Source of the DNA: CAUPWF01 sp963515125 | GTDB lineage: Bacteria; Bacillota; Clostridia; Lachnospirales; Lachnospiraceae | DNA length: 64,000 nucleotides | Assembly (NCBI GenBank): GCA_052116865.1 | Contig: JBQKKG010000004.1 | Coordinates: 1-64,000, forward strand | Direction: 5' to 3' | Shown here: positions 1 to 7,880 of the stretch, piece by piece | Position numbering within the stretch: position 1 is the stretch's first letter | Layout: each line of letters starts with the position of its first letter | The notes under the pieces: generated by a model | Told to the model about the DNA's origin: nothing | The model's database searches: none | The model's input: only the letters and a program-made list of their open reading frames with translations | Made by a program: the position numbers and the translations under genes

Positions 1-20
1 ACACTTTGTTATATTTATTG

Positions 21-104
21 TTCAGACTGAACCGGAAACATGTTCAGAAACAATCGGAATCAATGTTCAGCTGATAGCGGAATACGCGTTCAGTTGAAGC
101 GGAA
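21..104. mobile_element. Four direct repeats resembling an IS21-type element end
   Basis: TTCAG occurs at 21, 43, 66 and 89. Each copy is followed 11-12 bases later by CGGAA (33, 55, 78, 100), giving a unit of about 22-23 bp. Multiple short transposase-binding repeats inside each terminus are typical of IS21-family elements, so this is read as one end of such an element whose istA/istB genes would lie outside the window. No transposase is visible here. The array stops immediately before the open frame of the broken integrase, which suggests that insertion or a later deletion removed the integrase start. The family assignment is inferred from motif style only. Confidence 0.5.
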
Positions 105-114
105 TTTGCAATAG

Positions 115-1289
115 GAAGTAAAGAGTCGTGATCTAAAGGAATTAAAGACGTTATTAAATACAGCAATCTATGAAGATACCAACCATATGAATCTGTGTAA
201 AACTTCGATTACCTTGGATAAATGGTTCAAGACCTATATGGAGCACTATAAAGAAAATACCATTTGTGCAAATACCAAGCGACGTTATATGGAAATTTAT
301 CGAATGCACATTTCACCAGTTCTGGGAAAAATGAAACTTCTAAACATTACACAATTACAGATTTTGCAGCTATTAAAAAAGATGGATGCAAAGGGATTAC
401 AGTTTGAGAGTCGAAACAAAGTTCGGATTTTGTTTCAGGATATGTTTGACAAAGCTATGATTAATGCCATGCTTTACAAGAATCCAGCAAAAGGAATCAA
501 GCTTGGTGCACATGATAAGAAAGAGCCAAGGGTACTTACACCGGAAGAACAGGCAAGTTTTTTCGAGTGTTCCAAGGGGACGTTTTATGACAATCTTTTT
601 GTGGTTGCCGTATCTACAGGGCTAAGACCTGGTGAGGTATGTGCCTTGACCTTAAAGGATGTTGATTTTAAAGATTCTCTTATCCGTGTAAATAAACTCT
701 CGTCTATCAGACCTTTGAAGGAGAAGAAAAGAAAACCTTTCATTTTGATAATCCTAAGACCAAATCAAGTAAAAGAGATATTCAAATGAATCAGCAATGT
801 GCCCTGGCACTGAAAAAGCAGCTCATGCAACGAAATGTTATTATGGGAAGAACCACTGCCAAGCCCATTACAGGATTTAAGGAACTCTTATTCACTAGCA
901 AATTTGGAACACCAATCAATACCCAGACTTATTCCGATGCCATTAAGGCAGTATTAGAAAACGTAAACCTATGTAGGGACGAGCTGGAGAAAATTGGATA
1001 TTTCAGTCCCCATTGTTTCAGACATTCCTTCGCTACCAGATGTTTTGAGGCAGGAATTAAACCTAAAACAGTACAGCAATATTTAGGGCACGCCACCTTA
1101 CAGATGACCATGGATTTCTATACCCATGTGTTAAAAGAACATTCTATGGAAGAAATGTCAAAACTGGAAAAGGTTTTGGATAATACCTTAGATGTTTCAG
1201 AGACCATGATTAACGACAGATTTGATAAGTTTTTGGATATGGATAAAGACAAAGATAACATCGTATATCTTGCGTCAGTTGGCACCTGA
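115..1289 (+). pseudogene. Tn916-type tyrosine integrase, 5'-truncated and frameshifted
   Basis: The frame is open from codon 115, just after a stop at 112-114, but no start codon with a ribosome site precedes ATG 187, and the usual N-terminal arm-binding region is missing. The first part (to 789) has the SAM-like core-binding domain and the first catalytic Arg in STGLRPGE. The second part (from about 786) has HCFRHSFATR, LGHA and the nucleophile Tyr in FYTHV, so the catalytic set is complete but split. Adding one A to the A-run at 694-696 joins the frames and restores VNKTLVYQTFEGEEKK, as expected for this family. This is the remnant of an integrative element; it is unlikely to be active unless the shift is a sequencing error. 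Confidence 0.85.
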
Positions 1290-1299
1290 TAGGTGCCAA
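1279..1299. repeat. Perfect hairpin across the integrase stop codon
   Basis: TTGGCACCT and AGGTGCCAA form a 9-bp perfect stem with a GAT loop, and the integrase TGA stop lies at the loop. No T-tract follows, so it is not a standard terminator. It may be part of the recombination or regulatory region of the lost element. Confidence 0.55.
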
Positions 1300-1706
1300 A
1301 ATATCCGGGGTGTCAAAAATGGAGTCAAATCAAAAAATCGGGGTGTCAGCAGTTTTCTAGGGTGCAATCCATATGGATTAAAAATGAATAATCGAACATA
1401 CGTTTTGTTGACTTACTATGTTTATCAGGTGACACCATACGAGTTGTAGGAAAATTACAAGAAATAGCTAAAATACGTTATTTTTAGTGATCATCGAATA
1501 GTATATAAATAGAAAAATTAGTTTATTTTCTTATACTTTTTTATGTAATTGGAGTGTTTTTTAATTTTAAATGGAGTATAGAAGAATCCCCTATATTAAG
1601 AAGAGAAACAAACCATTGTGCAAAGAATGATGTAACAGATTAAATAAAGCTAATTTCGATTACAAGGTAGCAGTAGAGTTTATAGATCTAATAACGAATT
1701 TATTCT
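1300..1706. other. Intergenic stretch, no gene seen
   Basis: This is AT-rich sequence between the integrase remnant and the PadR unit. The only structure noted is a short direct repeat, CGGGGTGTCA, near 1307 and 1340, close to the integrase end. It could belong to the attachment region of the former element, but no matching att copy is in the window. The open frame at 1222-1449 overlaps the integrase and has no recognisable features. Confidence 0.5.
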
Positions 1707-1737
1707 AATAGCAGACGGCGAATGCCGCCTGCTATTT
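1707..1737 (+). terminator. Hairpin with short T-tract
   Basis: AATAGCAGACGGC pairs with GCCGCCTGCTATT around a GAAT loop. The 13-bp stem has one A-C mismatch and is followed by TTTT. It lies between the integrase remnant and the PadR promoter and would insulate that promoter from upstream transcription. Confidence 0.6.
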
Positions 1738-1757
1738 TAGAAATACACAGAGTTATA

Positions 1758-1814
1758 TTGACACCCTTGCTATCTTGCATTACAATATACATGTATCTTG
1801 CAATGCAAGATAGC
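1758..1814 (+). promoter_or_regulatory. PadR operon promoter with nested palindromic operator
   Basis: TTGACA (1758-1763) and TACAAT (1781-1786) are separated by 17 bp. TATCTTGCA occurs at 1771 and 1794, and TGCAAGATA at 1804-1812. This makes a palindrome at 1794-1812 and a wider inverted repeat (1769-1780 with 1803-1814) that encloses the -10 and the expected start site. An ATACATGTAT palindrome sits between them. The arrangement fits autorepression by the PadR protein encoded directly downstream. Confidence 0.75.
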
Positions 1815-1826
1815 AGGAGGTATAAA

Positions 1827-2165
1827 ATGATCTCATCGCAGATGTTAAAAGGGACACTTGAAGGTTGTATTTTAAAAATAATTAGTAGTAAAGAGACTTA
1901 CGGATACGAAATATCTGAAAAGTTAAAAGAATACGGGTTTTCTGAGATTGCGGAAGGAACCATTTATCCTTTACTGTTAAGGCTTGAAAAGAACAATTTC
2001 ATAAGTGCTGTATATCGAGAGTCTCCAGTAGGTCCCAAGCGTAAATATTTTTCTATTACAACAGAAGGTATGCATGAACTAAATACATTCTATCTCAGCT
2101 GGGAAGAACTATCTCAGGCAATCAACAATCTGTTTCAAAATGGAGGTATAGACAATGGGGAATAA
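1827..2165 (+). CDS. PadR family transcriptional regulator
   Basis: This 112-residue protein has the PadR winged-helix signature: a LKGTLEGCILKII first helix, YGYEISEKLKEYGF, then GTIYPLLLRLEKNNFI and the wing GPKRKYFSITTEG. PadR proteins are dimeric ligand-responsive repressors that usually control membrane or efflux genes beside them. ATG 1827 is chosen because AGGAGG precedes it; the longer in-frame start at 1722 would run through the promoter and lacks a ribosome site. It overlaps the next gene by 11 bases, so the two are translationally coupled. The palindromes in its promoter suggest autoregulation. The effector is unknown. Confidence 0.9.
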   Translation: MISSQMLKGTLEGCILKIISSKETYGYEISEKLKEYGFSEIAEGTIYPLLLRLEKNNFISAVYRESPVGPKRKYFSITTEGMHELNTFYLSWEELSQAINNLFQNGGIDNGE

Positions 2166-2826
2166 AGTAAAAGAGCTGCAAAAACAAAACAACAAATTAG
2201 ACAAACGTATCAACTCAGAAAATCAAGAGGTATTTACAGATATGATTTGTTATATTCGTGGTGCAGATATATCTGACTATAATCAAGAATTAGTACGCAG
2301 AGATTTAACGGAGATGATGTTATCTGCCCAAGAACGAGGGGAAAATATACACCATGTTATTGGTGGCGATTTTAAAGAATTTTGTGACAATGTAATAGCC
2401 AATATACCTCCAAAGACAATGAAAGAAAAATTACTTGACTCCTTAGATAGCCTTTGTGTGATATTATCAATTCTTGGTACTATTAATATTGTATTTTCAA
2501 AAGAATTATTTGTAATGTTACAAGGATTATCAAAAGCAAAAACAGTGAATTATAATATAGATATAACAATTGGAACTATTATTTCTACAATTATAATATT
2601 AATTGCATCTTTTGGTATTGTAAAAATAATTATGAAGCATAGTTTTCAAAAGCAAAGTAAAAATATTCGTATTTTAAAAGGATTTTTGGTAGGTGGGGGA
2701 ATTATGGCAGTATTTCTTGTCATTGCTAAATTTGGAGAAGCAGTAATTTTTTCTATAAATATTTTTTTGGCAATAGTTGTTGTGGTAGCGTTGTTCGCCG
2801 GGCATAAATTATTAAGTAAAATATAG
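2155..2826 (+). CDS. Membrane protein with HAAS/DUF1048-like N-terminus, PadR partner
   Basis: The protein has 223 residues. Residues 1 to about 95 are soluble and helical (QEVFTDMICYIRGADISDYNQELVRRDLTEMMLSAQERGE), resembling the domains (HAAS, DUF1048) often encoded next to PadR regulators. Four hydrophobic segments follow, roughly residues 98-118, 133-155, 172-192 and 195-217. The start overlaps the padR stop and has GGAGG upstream. Such two-gene units are thought to sense envelope or drug stress, with the membrane protein acting as anti-repressor or output. That role is inference, and the exact family was not confirmed. Confidence 0.65.
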   Translation: MGNKVKELQKQNNKLDKRINSENQEVFTDMICYIRGADISDYNQELVRRDLTEMMLSAQERGENIHHVIGGDFKEFCDNVIANIPPKTMKEKLLDSLDSLCVILSILGTINIVFSKELFVMLQGLSKAKTVNYNIDITIGTIISTIIILIASFGIVKIIMKHSFQKQSKNIRILKGFLVGGGIMAVFLVIAKFGEAVIFSINIFLAIVVVVALFAGHKLLSKI

Positions 2827-3096
2827 TTTTATTTTGAGTAATTTAAACATTTAAGGAGGATTATAATAATTGGTATGATAATTATTTGTAGTCTGAGTTA
2901 GCAAAAGAATGTATAACAGAATTTGATAAGTGGTATCCAAATTCAATGATTACAAAAACGAAAAAAATTGATTTTATATTATGGCAAAGTAGATAAAAAT
3001 TGTACAGCTAAATCAGTAAACGTTAAAAATCAAATTTGAATTCTTAAAACATAACGAGTAGTTAATTTATATAAATAATACTTAACATCAATTCAC
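2827..3096 (+). other. Intergenic stretch with a possible decayed gene
   Basis: A good ribosome site (AAGGAGG, about 2853) is followed by a short frame from ATG 2874 that stops after eight codons. Another frame, 2892-2996, then reads on for 34 codons (contains EFDKWYP and KKIDFILW) without its own start. This looks like a small third gene of the PadR unit broken by a frameshift, but I cannot name its family. Nothing else is visible. Confidence 0.3.
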
Positions 3097-3125
3097 TTGT
3101 AACTATTGTTTTGTCTTGGTATGAT
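3097..3125 (+). promoter_or_regulatory. Promoter of the XRE regulator gene
   Basis: TTGTAA (3097-3102) and TATGAT (3120-3125) are separated by 17 bp and lie about 45 bp upstream of the start at 3171. Confidence 0.55.
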
Positions 3126-3170
3126 AAAAGCATAAAGTACAACTCAATATGCTGCAGGAGGATATTAAAA

Positions 3171-4202
3171 ATGCATATAGGTGAAGTGATTCGTAACTAT
3201 AGAAAAATGAATAATTTAACTCAGGATGAGGTGGCGAAGAGGCTAGGTATAACCGCTCCCGCGGTTAATAAATGGGAAAATGGCAACTCCCAGCCAGACA
3301 TTATGCTTTTATCGCCGATTGCAAGAATGTTTCATATCTCTTTGGATACCTTGCTTTCTTTTAGAGAGATACTGACAGAACAGGAAATCAATCAAATGAT
3401 TTCGGAAATGGATTCTAAATTAAAATGTGAAGCATATGAAGATGTCTTTCGATGGGCAAAAAGTATTATGGAGCAGTATCCGAATTGTGAACAGTTGATT
3501 TGGCAAATGGCAGTTGTGTTAGATGCATGGTGCAATGTTAAGGAAATTCCAAATACGGAACAGTATGAGGACTTTATCAATGCTTGTTATATTCGGACAT
3601 TGGAGAGTGATGATGAGAGGATTCGTTATGGTGCAGCGGATTCACTTTTCAACTTTTATTTGAGAAAGGAACAGTACGAAAAGGCAGAAGAATATCTTGC
3701 GTATTTTTCAAATCAGAATCCTGAACGAAAAAGAAAACAGGCAGTTATATATAGTAAAACAAACCGTTTGGAAGAGGCATATAAAGCATATGAAGAGATA
3801 CTTTTTTCGGGATATCAGATTACAAATATGGTTCTAGTTAGTTTGTATAGTCTGGTTATGCGTGAAGGTGATAGAAACAAAGCAAAAAAGTTAGTGCAAA
3901 AGCAAGTAAAACTAGCAAAACTGTTTGAAATGGGAAAATATCATGAGATCTCATGCGAACTTGACTTTGCAACAGCAGAAAAGGATGTAGACAAGACGAT
4001 AGAGGTGATGGAAGGAATGGCGTCATCTGTTGAACAAATTTCTGATTTTACAAATTCAATGCTTTATGAGCATATGGAGTTTCGGCCTGTGGGTAAAACA
4101 TTTGGTAAAGAACTTTTAGTACAGCTCCGTGAGTGTTTTAAAGACGAAGAAACTTATGGATACTTGAAGAATGATGATAGATGGGAAAAGCTGATCAAAT
4201 AA
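3171..4202 (+). CDS. XRE family regulator with long helical-repeat C-terminus
   Basis: The protein has 343 residues. Residues 1-65 are a Cro/C1-type helix-turn-helix (IGEVIRNYRKMNNLTQDEVAKRLGITAPAVNKWENG). The remaining 280 residues are helical and TPR-like (AEEYLAYFSNQNPE, RLEEAYKAYEEILFSGY) and probably bind a ligand or partner. This architecture is common in Lachnospiraceae, where most members are uncharacterised. ATG 3171 is preceded by GCAGGAGGAT; the longer frame from 3111 overlaps the promoter. The gene stands alone, just upstream of ywbE, and its target is unknown. Confidence 0.85.
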   Translation: MHIGEVIRNYRKMNNLTQDEVAKRLGITAPAVNKWENGNSQPDIMLLSPIARMFHISLDTLLSFREILTEQEINQMISEMDSKLKCEAYEDVFRWAKSIMEQYPNCEQLIWQMAVVLDAWCNVKEIPNTEQYEDFINACYIRTLESDDERIRYGAADSLFNFYLRKEQYEKAEEYLAYFSNQNPERKRKQAVIYSKTNRLEEAYKAYEEILFSGYQITNMVLVSLYSLVMREGDRNKAKKLVQKQVKLAKLFEMGKYHEISCELDFATAEKDVDKTIEVMEGMASSVEQISDFTNSMLYEHMEFRPVGKTFGKELLVQLRECFKDEETYGYLKNDDRWEKLIK

Positions 4203-4230
4203 AAGAAAAAATAGAAAGTGGGACTAATAA

Positions 4231-4428
4231 ATGGATGGTACAGTCAGGAAGAATATTAAAATAGGTGCGAAGGTGCAGGTTGTGCAAAAGCAGGATCAAA
4301 GAACTGGTAAGTTAACAGAAGGTATCGTAATGAGAATTCTGACCAACTCGCCGAACCACCACAGAGGAATAAAGGTGATGCTAGAAGGTGGCATCGTAGG
4401 AAGAGTACAACATATTTGTGAGATATAA
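4231..4428 (+). CDS. ywbE: YwbE family small protein
   Basis: This 65-residue protein matches the YwbE (DUF2196) family closely: RKNIKIGAKVQVVQKQDQRTGK, then TEGIVMRILTNSP, HHRGIKVMLEGGIVGRVQ. The family length is about 60-70 residues, so it is complete. The fold is expected to be a small beta-barrel, and no biochemical role is established. It starts 28 bases after the XRE gene with only a weak ribosome site (AAAGTGGG) and could be co-transcribed with it. Confidence 0.9.
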   Translation: MDGTVRKNIKIGAKVQVVQKQDQRTGKLTEGIVMRILTNSPNHHRGIKVMLEGGIVGRVQHICEI

Positions 4429-4453
4429 TTTGGATTAAAAGATAAAATACTAC

Positions 4454-4485
4454 TTGACCTTCCCCTTAACTGGAACGTGTATAGT
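4454..4485 (+). promoter_or_regulatory. MerR-type promoter with a 20-bp spacer
   Basis: TTGACC (4454-4459) and TATAGT (4480-4485) are 20 bp apart instead of 17. The spacer carries the imperfect dyad ACCTTCC...GGAACGT. Over-long spacers with a central dyad are the hallmark of promoters activated by MerR-family proteins through DNA distortion, so this is the expected autoregulated promoter of the MerR gene at 4510. Confidence 0.75.
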
Positions 4486-4509
4486 AAGAAGATGAAAGGA
4501 GGTAACAAC

Positions 4510-5322
4510 ATGTATTCCATAGGTGAGTTCTCAAAAATAGGAAGTGTTTCTACAAAAACCTTACGCTATTATGATGAAATAGGGTTGATACATCCAGCGT
4601 ATGTTGATCAGGAAAATCATTATCGCTATTATTCGGACAAACAAGTAGATGACATCTTGTTTATATCCGAATTGAAAAGCTATGATTTACGTCTGGAACA
4701 AATTAAAGCTATCGTGGAAAGTGGAGACAAGCATCTATTGGAGCATTTTCTGAAAAAACGTATTCAGGTACTAGATAACCAGATGCAGGAAAGCATTCGG
4801 TTGAAACAGTGCATTGAACAAAAAATGCAGCAGATTCAGTTAGGAGGAAATATAATGGATTCTAAATCAGAATTAGTGGTGGAAGCAAAAGAGTTTAGTC
4901 CGGTGTGGGTAGTAAGCAAAAAGGCTACCATTGAAATTTCACATATAAGCAGCGTGATTGGAAGCGTATATGAAGAAATCTATAAAAATGGGTTCAGTCC
5001 CAAAGGTCCAGTGATGACATTTTATCTGGATGAAGAATTTTGTCATGAGAATGCAAATGTTGAAGTTTGTATTCCAGTAGAAGAAAATGAACAGACAAGA
5101 AATAATGAGCAAGTAAAGCTATTAGAACCAGGTATGTGTGCTACTTGTGTATATACAGGACCTTATTCGAAGCTTGGGAAGGCTTATGCAGAGGTCTTAA
5201 AATGGATTGAAGAACATAAGCATAAACTCACATCAGCTCCATTTGATTGTTATATGAATAGTCCACAGGAAGTAAAAAATCCAGAGGAACTAATAACCAA
5301 AGTTTGTTTTCCAATAAAATAA
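4510..5322 (+). CDS. MerR family activator with GyrI-like ligand-binding domain (BmrR type)
   Basis: The protein has 270 residues. Residues 1-70 are the MerR winged helix (YSIGEFSKIGSVSTKTLRYYDEIGLIHPAYVD, NHYRYYSDKQ). Residues 75-112 form the dimerising coiled coil, and residues 120-270 a GyrI/AraC effector-binding fold ending in EELITKVCFPIK. BmrR-like proteins bind cationic lipophilic drugs and switch on efflux genes. ATG 4510 follows AAAGGAGG; the earlier in-frame start at 4477 lies in the promoter. No efflux pump is adjacent, and the next gene instead encodes a free-standing GyrI-like protein, a plausible target. Confidence 0.88.
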   Translation: MYSIGEFSKIGSVSTKTLRYYDEIGLIHPAYVDQENHYRYYSDKQVDDILFISELKSYDLRLEQIKAIVESGDKHLLEHFLKKRIQVLDNQMQESIRLKQCIEQKMQQIQLGGNIMDSKSELVVEAKEFSPVWVVSKKATIEISHISSVIGSVYEEIYKNGFSPKGPVMTFYLDEEFCHENANVEVCIPVEENEQTRNNEQVKLLEPGMCATCVYTGPYSKLGKAYAEVLKWIEEHKHKLTSAPFDCYMNSPQEVKNPEELITKVCFPIK

Positions 5323-5396
5323 TTGTAATGGATGTCAATTGCTTGTATGGATGGAAATAAGTAATCATCTGCTTTACAGGAAAGGATAATGAAAAT

Positions 5397-6038
5397 ATGG
5401 CGTTTGATTTTAAAAAGGAATATAAAGAATTTTACATGCCAAAGAATAAACCTATGATAGTTAAAGTGCCAAAAGCAAATTATATCGCAGTAAACGGCGT
5501 TGGCGATCCAAATGAAGAGGGTGGTGCTTATAAACAAGCAATTGGCATTTTGTATGCGGTAGCATATACGTTAAAAATGAGTTATAAAGGTGATTATCAC
5601 ATAGAGGGATTTTATGAATATGTAGTACCACCTTTAGAGGGTTTTTGGTGGCAGGAAAATAGGAAAGGTGTTGATTATGATAATAAATCAGAATTTCATT
5701 GGATTTCAGTCATTCGGTTACCAGAGTTTATAAAACCATTGGATTTTGATTGGGCGGTAGCAGAAGCAAGCAGAAAAAAGAAGATTGACGGCTCATTAGC
5801 AAACTTTCTTACAATTGATGAAGGAATATGTGTGCAAATTATGCATATAGGACCATTTGAAGAGGAACCTGCAAGCATAGCTTTGATGAATCAATATTTA
5901 GAAGAACAAGGCTATGAGAATGAATTCACAGAAAAGAGATTACATCATGAAATATATATGTCTGATGCAAGAAAGGTATCGCCGGAAAAATGGAAAACGA
6001 TCATTCGACATCCAATAAAAATAAAATCAAGCTTATGA
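5397..6038 (+). CDS. Stand-alone GyrI-like small-molecule-binding protein
   Basis: The protein has 213 residues and no DNA-binding domain. It has the features of large GyrI-like proteins: KVPKANYIAVNGVGDPNEEGGAYKQAIGILYAVAYTLK near residues 22-60, then EGFYEYVVPPLEGFWW, and a second half with IMHIGPFEEEPASI and LHHEIYMSD. Related proteins bind hydrophobic compounds, and some hydrolyse genotoxic natural products. Whether this one is a hydrolase or a drug binder cannot be read from sequence alone. It sits 75 bases after the GyrI-containing MerR regulator, suggesting a shared ligand. Confidence 0.8.
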   Translation: MAFDFKKEYKEFYMPKNKPMIVKVPKANYIAVNGVGDPNEEGGAYKQAIGILYAVAYTLKMSYKGDYHIEGFYEYVVPPLEGFWWQENRKGVDYDNKSEFHWISVIRLPEFIKPLDFDWAVAEASRKKKIDGSLANFLTIDEGICVQIMHIGPFEEEPASIALMNQYLEEQGYENEFTEKRLHHEIYMSDARKVSPEKWKTIIRHPIKIKSSL

Positions 6039-6117
6039 TAAGCTACAGAGTGCAGGGATGAGAAGAAAAATAGAAAATGACCATTTATAGTAGGGTGAGT
6101 CTAGAAAGGATAGAAAA

Positions 6118-6849
6118 ATGGAGCAAGCAAAAAGGCTATTTGCCGGTTGGGATGAAGCATTAATATGGTCATGTTTACAAGGATATATGGGATATGTGGT
6201 TACGGATAATGATGCAAGTCCCACATCAGCAGTCATTGATATAGGGGACTTTTGCTTTTTTGCCGGCAAACCCGATATAGCATTATTTCAGACAATCAAG
6301 GGCTCAAAATTACTGATTCCCAAGGATGAATCTTGGGAAAGTCTGATTGAACACTATTATGGTGAGCGAGTAAGTAAAAGATTACGTTATGCTATAAAGA
6401 AAGAAGCAGATGTCTTTGATAAAGAAAAGTTAAACGCATATATAAAGAAGCTAGATGGTTGCTATGAACTTAGGATGTTTAATCAAGAAATATTTCAAAT
6501 GGCACGAGGTGAACAGTGGTCAATTGATCTATGTTCACAATTTGAGGATTATATAGATTATCAAAAGTACGCTGTTGGGGTAGCTATATTACATCAAGGG
6601 AAGTTGGTAGCTGGTGCTTCACCTTATGCAATTTATAATGGTGGTATAGAAATAGAGATTGATACGATGCCTGAGTATAGACGTAAGGGGCTTGCAACTG
6701 TCTGTGGTGCAAAACTTATCGTAGAGTGTTTAAAGCGAAAGTTGTATCCAAGTTGGGATGCTCATGATTTACGGTCGGTGGCTTTAGCAGAAAAATTAGG
6801 ATATCATTTAGACAAACCATATATAACGTATGAGCTATTTATCGAATAG
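6118..6849 (+). CDS. GNAT acetyltransferase, ZmaR-like
   Basis: The protein has 243 residues. Its N-terminal half (LFAGWDEALIWSCLQGYMGYVVTD, GDFCFFAGKPD) and C-terminal GNAT core (IEIEIDTMPEYRRKGLATVCGAKLIVECL, then PSWDAHDLRSVALAEKLGYH) match the GNAT_acetyltr_2 group that includes the zwittermicin resistance protein. RRKGLAT is the acetyl-CoA pyrophosphate loop. The substrate is unknown; ZmaR relatives acetylate an amine on an antibiotic. ATG 6118 follows GAAAGGAT. It lies in a run of single-gene detoxification-type functions. Confidence 0.85.
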   Translation: MEQAKRLFAGWDEALIWSCLQGYMGYVVTDNDASPTSAVIDIGDFCFFAGKPDIALFQTIKGSKLLIPKDESWESLIEHYYGERVSKRLRYAIKKEADVFDKEKLNAYIKKLDGCYELRMFNQEIFQMARGEQWSIDLCSQFEDYIDYQKYAVGVAILHQGKLVAGASPYAIYNGGIEIEIDTMPEYRRKGLATVCGAKLIVECLKRKLYPSWDAHDLRSVALAEKLGYHLDKPYITYELFIE

Positions 6850-6948
6850 AATGAGTGCTTTATATTTGTTGAGATATCATGCTATAATTAATTGTAGAAA
6901 TCGTAAGAGGTGTGGTTTGTGCCGCATTCAAAATTAGGAGGTAGCAGA

Positions 6949-7281
6949 ATGTCGAGTAATAAAGAACTTGCAGTATATGTTATGGATCAATTAGCAGAAC
7001 TTGGTGATATTAGGAATATCCCTATGATGGGTGGATACATATTTTACTATAAAGAAAAAATTTTTGGTGGGATCTATGAAAAAGGGTTTATGGTGAAAAT
7101 AACAGAGGCAAGTAAAAAATATATGCCAGATAGTGAATCGGAACCGCCATATGAGGGTGCAAAGCCGATGTTGGAGGTTACAATCCTAGACGATAAAGAA
7201 CGTTTACAAAAAATGGTTAATGAGATGTATCCGGAGTTGCCAGAAAAGAAGGTTAAGAAAAAGAATGGAAAAAAATCTTAA
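6949..7281 (+). CDS. TfoX N-terminal domain protein
   Basis: This 110-residue protein matches the TfoX_N fold: LAVYVMDQLAELGDIRNIPMMGGYIFYYKEKIFGGIYEKGFMVKIT, ending with a Lys-rich tail. In gamma-proteobacteria a TfoX N-domain is part of a competence regulator. In Firmicutes short stand-alone versions are common and their role is not known, so competence should not be assumed. ATG 6949 is preceded by TTAGGAGGTAG; the upstream GTG at 6910 has no comparable ribosome site. It is followed after 46 bases by an acetyltransferase gene. Confidence 0.82.
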   Translation: MSSNKELAVYVMDQLAELGDIRNIPMMGGYIFYYKEKIFGGIYEKGFMVKITEASKKYMPDSESEPPYEGAKPMLEVTILDDKERLQKMVNEMYPELPEKKVKKKNGKKS

Positions 7282-7327
7282 CGCTATACTCGTTCAGAAG
7301 CCAGATGGAACTTTTTATGGGGGTATT

Positions 7328-7873
7328 ATGGAATTAAGAAAATATGAATCAAAAGATTGCACTATATTGGCAGAACTTTTCTTTGACACTGTCCACTCTG
7401 TAAATTCGAAAGACTATTCGAAAGAACAGCTCGACGTCTGGGCCAATGGAAATGTAGATATTACTGCTTGGAATGAATCCTTTTTACTGCATGATACGAT
7501 TGTTGCAGAAATAAATGGAATCGTTGTCGGTTTTGGAGATATGGATAAAAAAGGATATCTTGATAGGCTTTATGTTCACAAAAATTACCAAAATAGAGGT
7601 ATCGCAGATGCTATTGTGAATAAACTTGAAGAGCAATCTTTCGTTCGTGGTATCGTTTCTTTTTCTACAAATGCTTCTATCACTGCAAAAGTATTTTTTG
7701 AAAAGCATGGATATAGGACGGTGCGCAGAAATACCATTGTTCGCAACGATATGGAACTTATCAATTATACTATGAAAAAAACATTGTCGAATGAGCAGAC
7801 TGCAAAGCGGTTACAACAAATGTTTGCTTTACATGGAGTGGGATCGTGTAGAAATTATTTAAGAGAGGAATAA
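7328..7873 (+). CDS. GNAT family N-acetyltransferase
   Basis: The protein has 181 residues. The GNAT core runs from residue 1 (MELRKYESKDCTILAELFFDTVHSV) through the acetyl-CoA loop (LDRLYVHKNYQNRGIADAIVNKLE, with QNRGIA) to FFEKHGYRTVRRNTIVRN and MELINYTMKK. About 30 extra residues follow, which is unusual for this short family. The start at 7328 fits homologues and has GGGGG close upstream; the open frame continues to 7220 inside the TfoX-N gene without a better start. The substrate is unknown. Confidence 0.83.
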   Translation: MELRKYESKDCTILAELFFDTVHSVNSKDYSKEQLDVWANGNVDITAWNESFLLHDTIVAEINGIVVGFGDMDKKGYLDRLYVHKNYQNRGIADAIVNKLEEQSFVRGIVSFSTNASITAKVFFEKHGYRTVRRNTIVRNDMELINYTMKKTLSNEQTAKRLQQMFALHGVGSCRNYLREE

Positions 7874-7880
7874 AGTTGTT

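Noticed and set aside
20..110. Four spaced repeats considered as a CRISPR fragment
   Set aside because: Units are only 22-23 bp with no separate spacer sequence and a degenerate interior, which fits transposon-end repeats instead.
1222..1449. 75-codon open frame overlapping the integrase end
   Set aside because: It is in another frame of the integrase and its composition continues through a hairpin and non-coding repeats.
6949..7281. TfoX-N protein as evidence of competence control
   Set aside because: Only the N-terminal domain is present, and short stand-alone copies in Firmicutes have no shown competence role.
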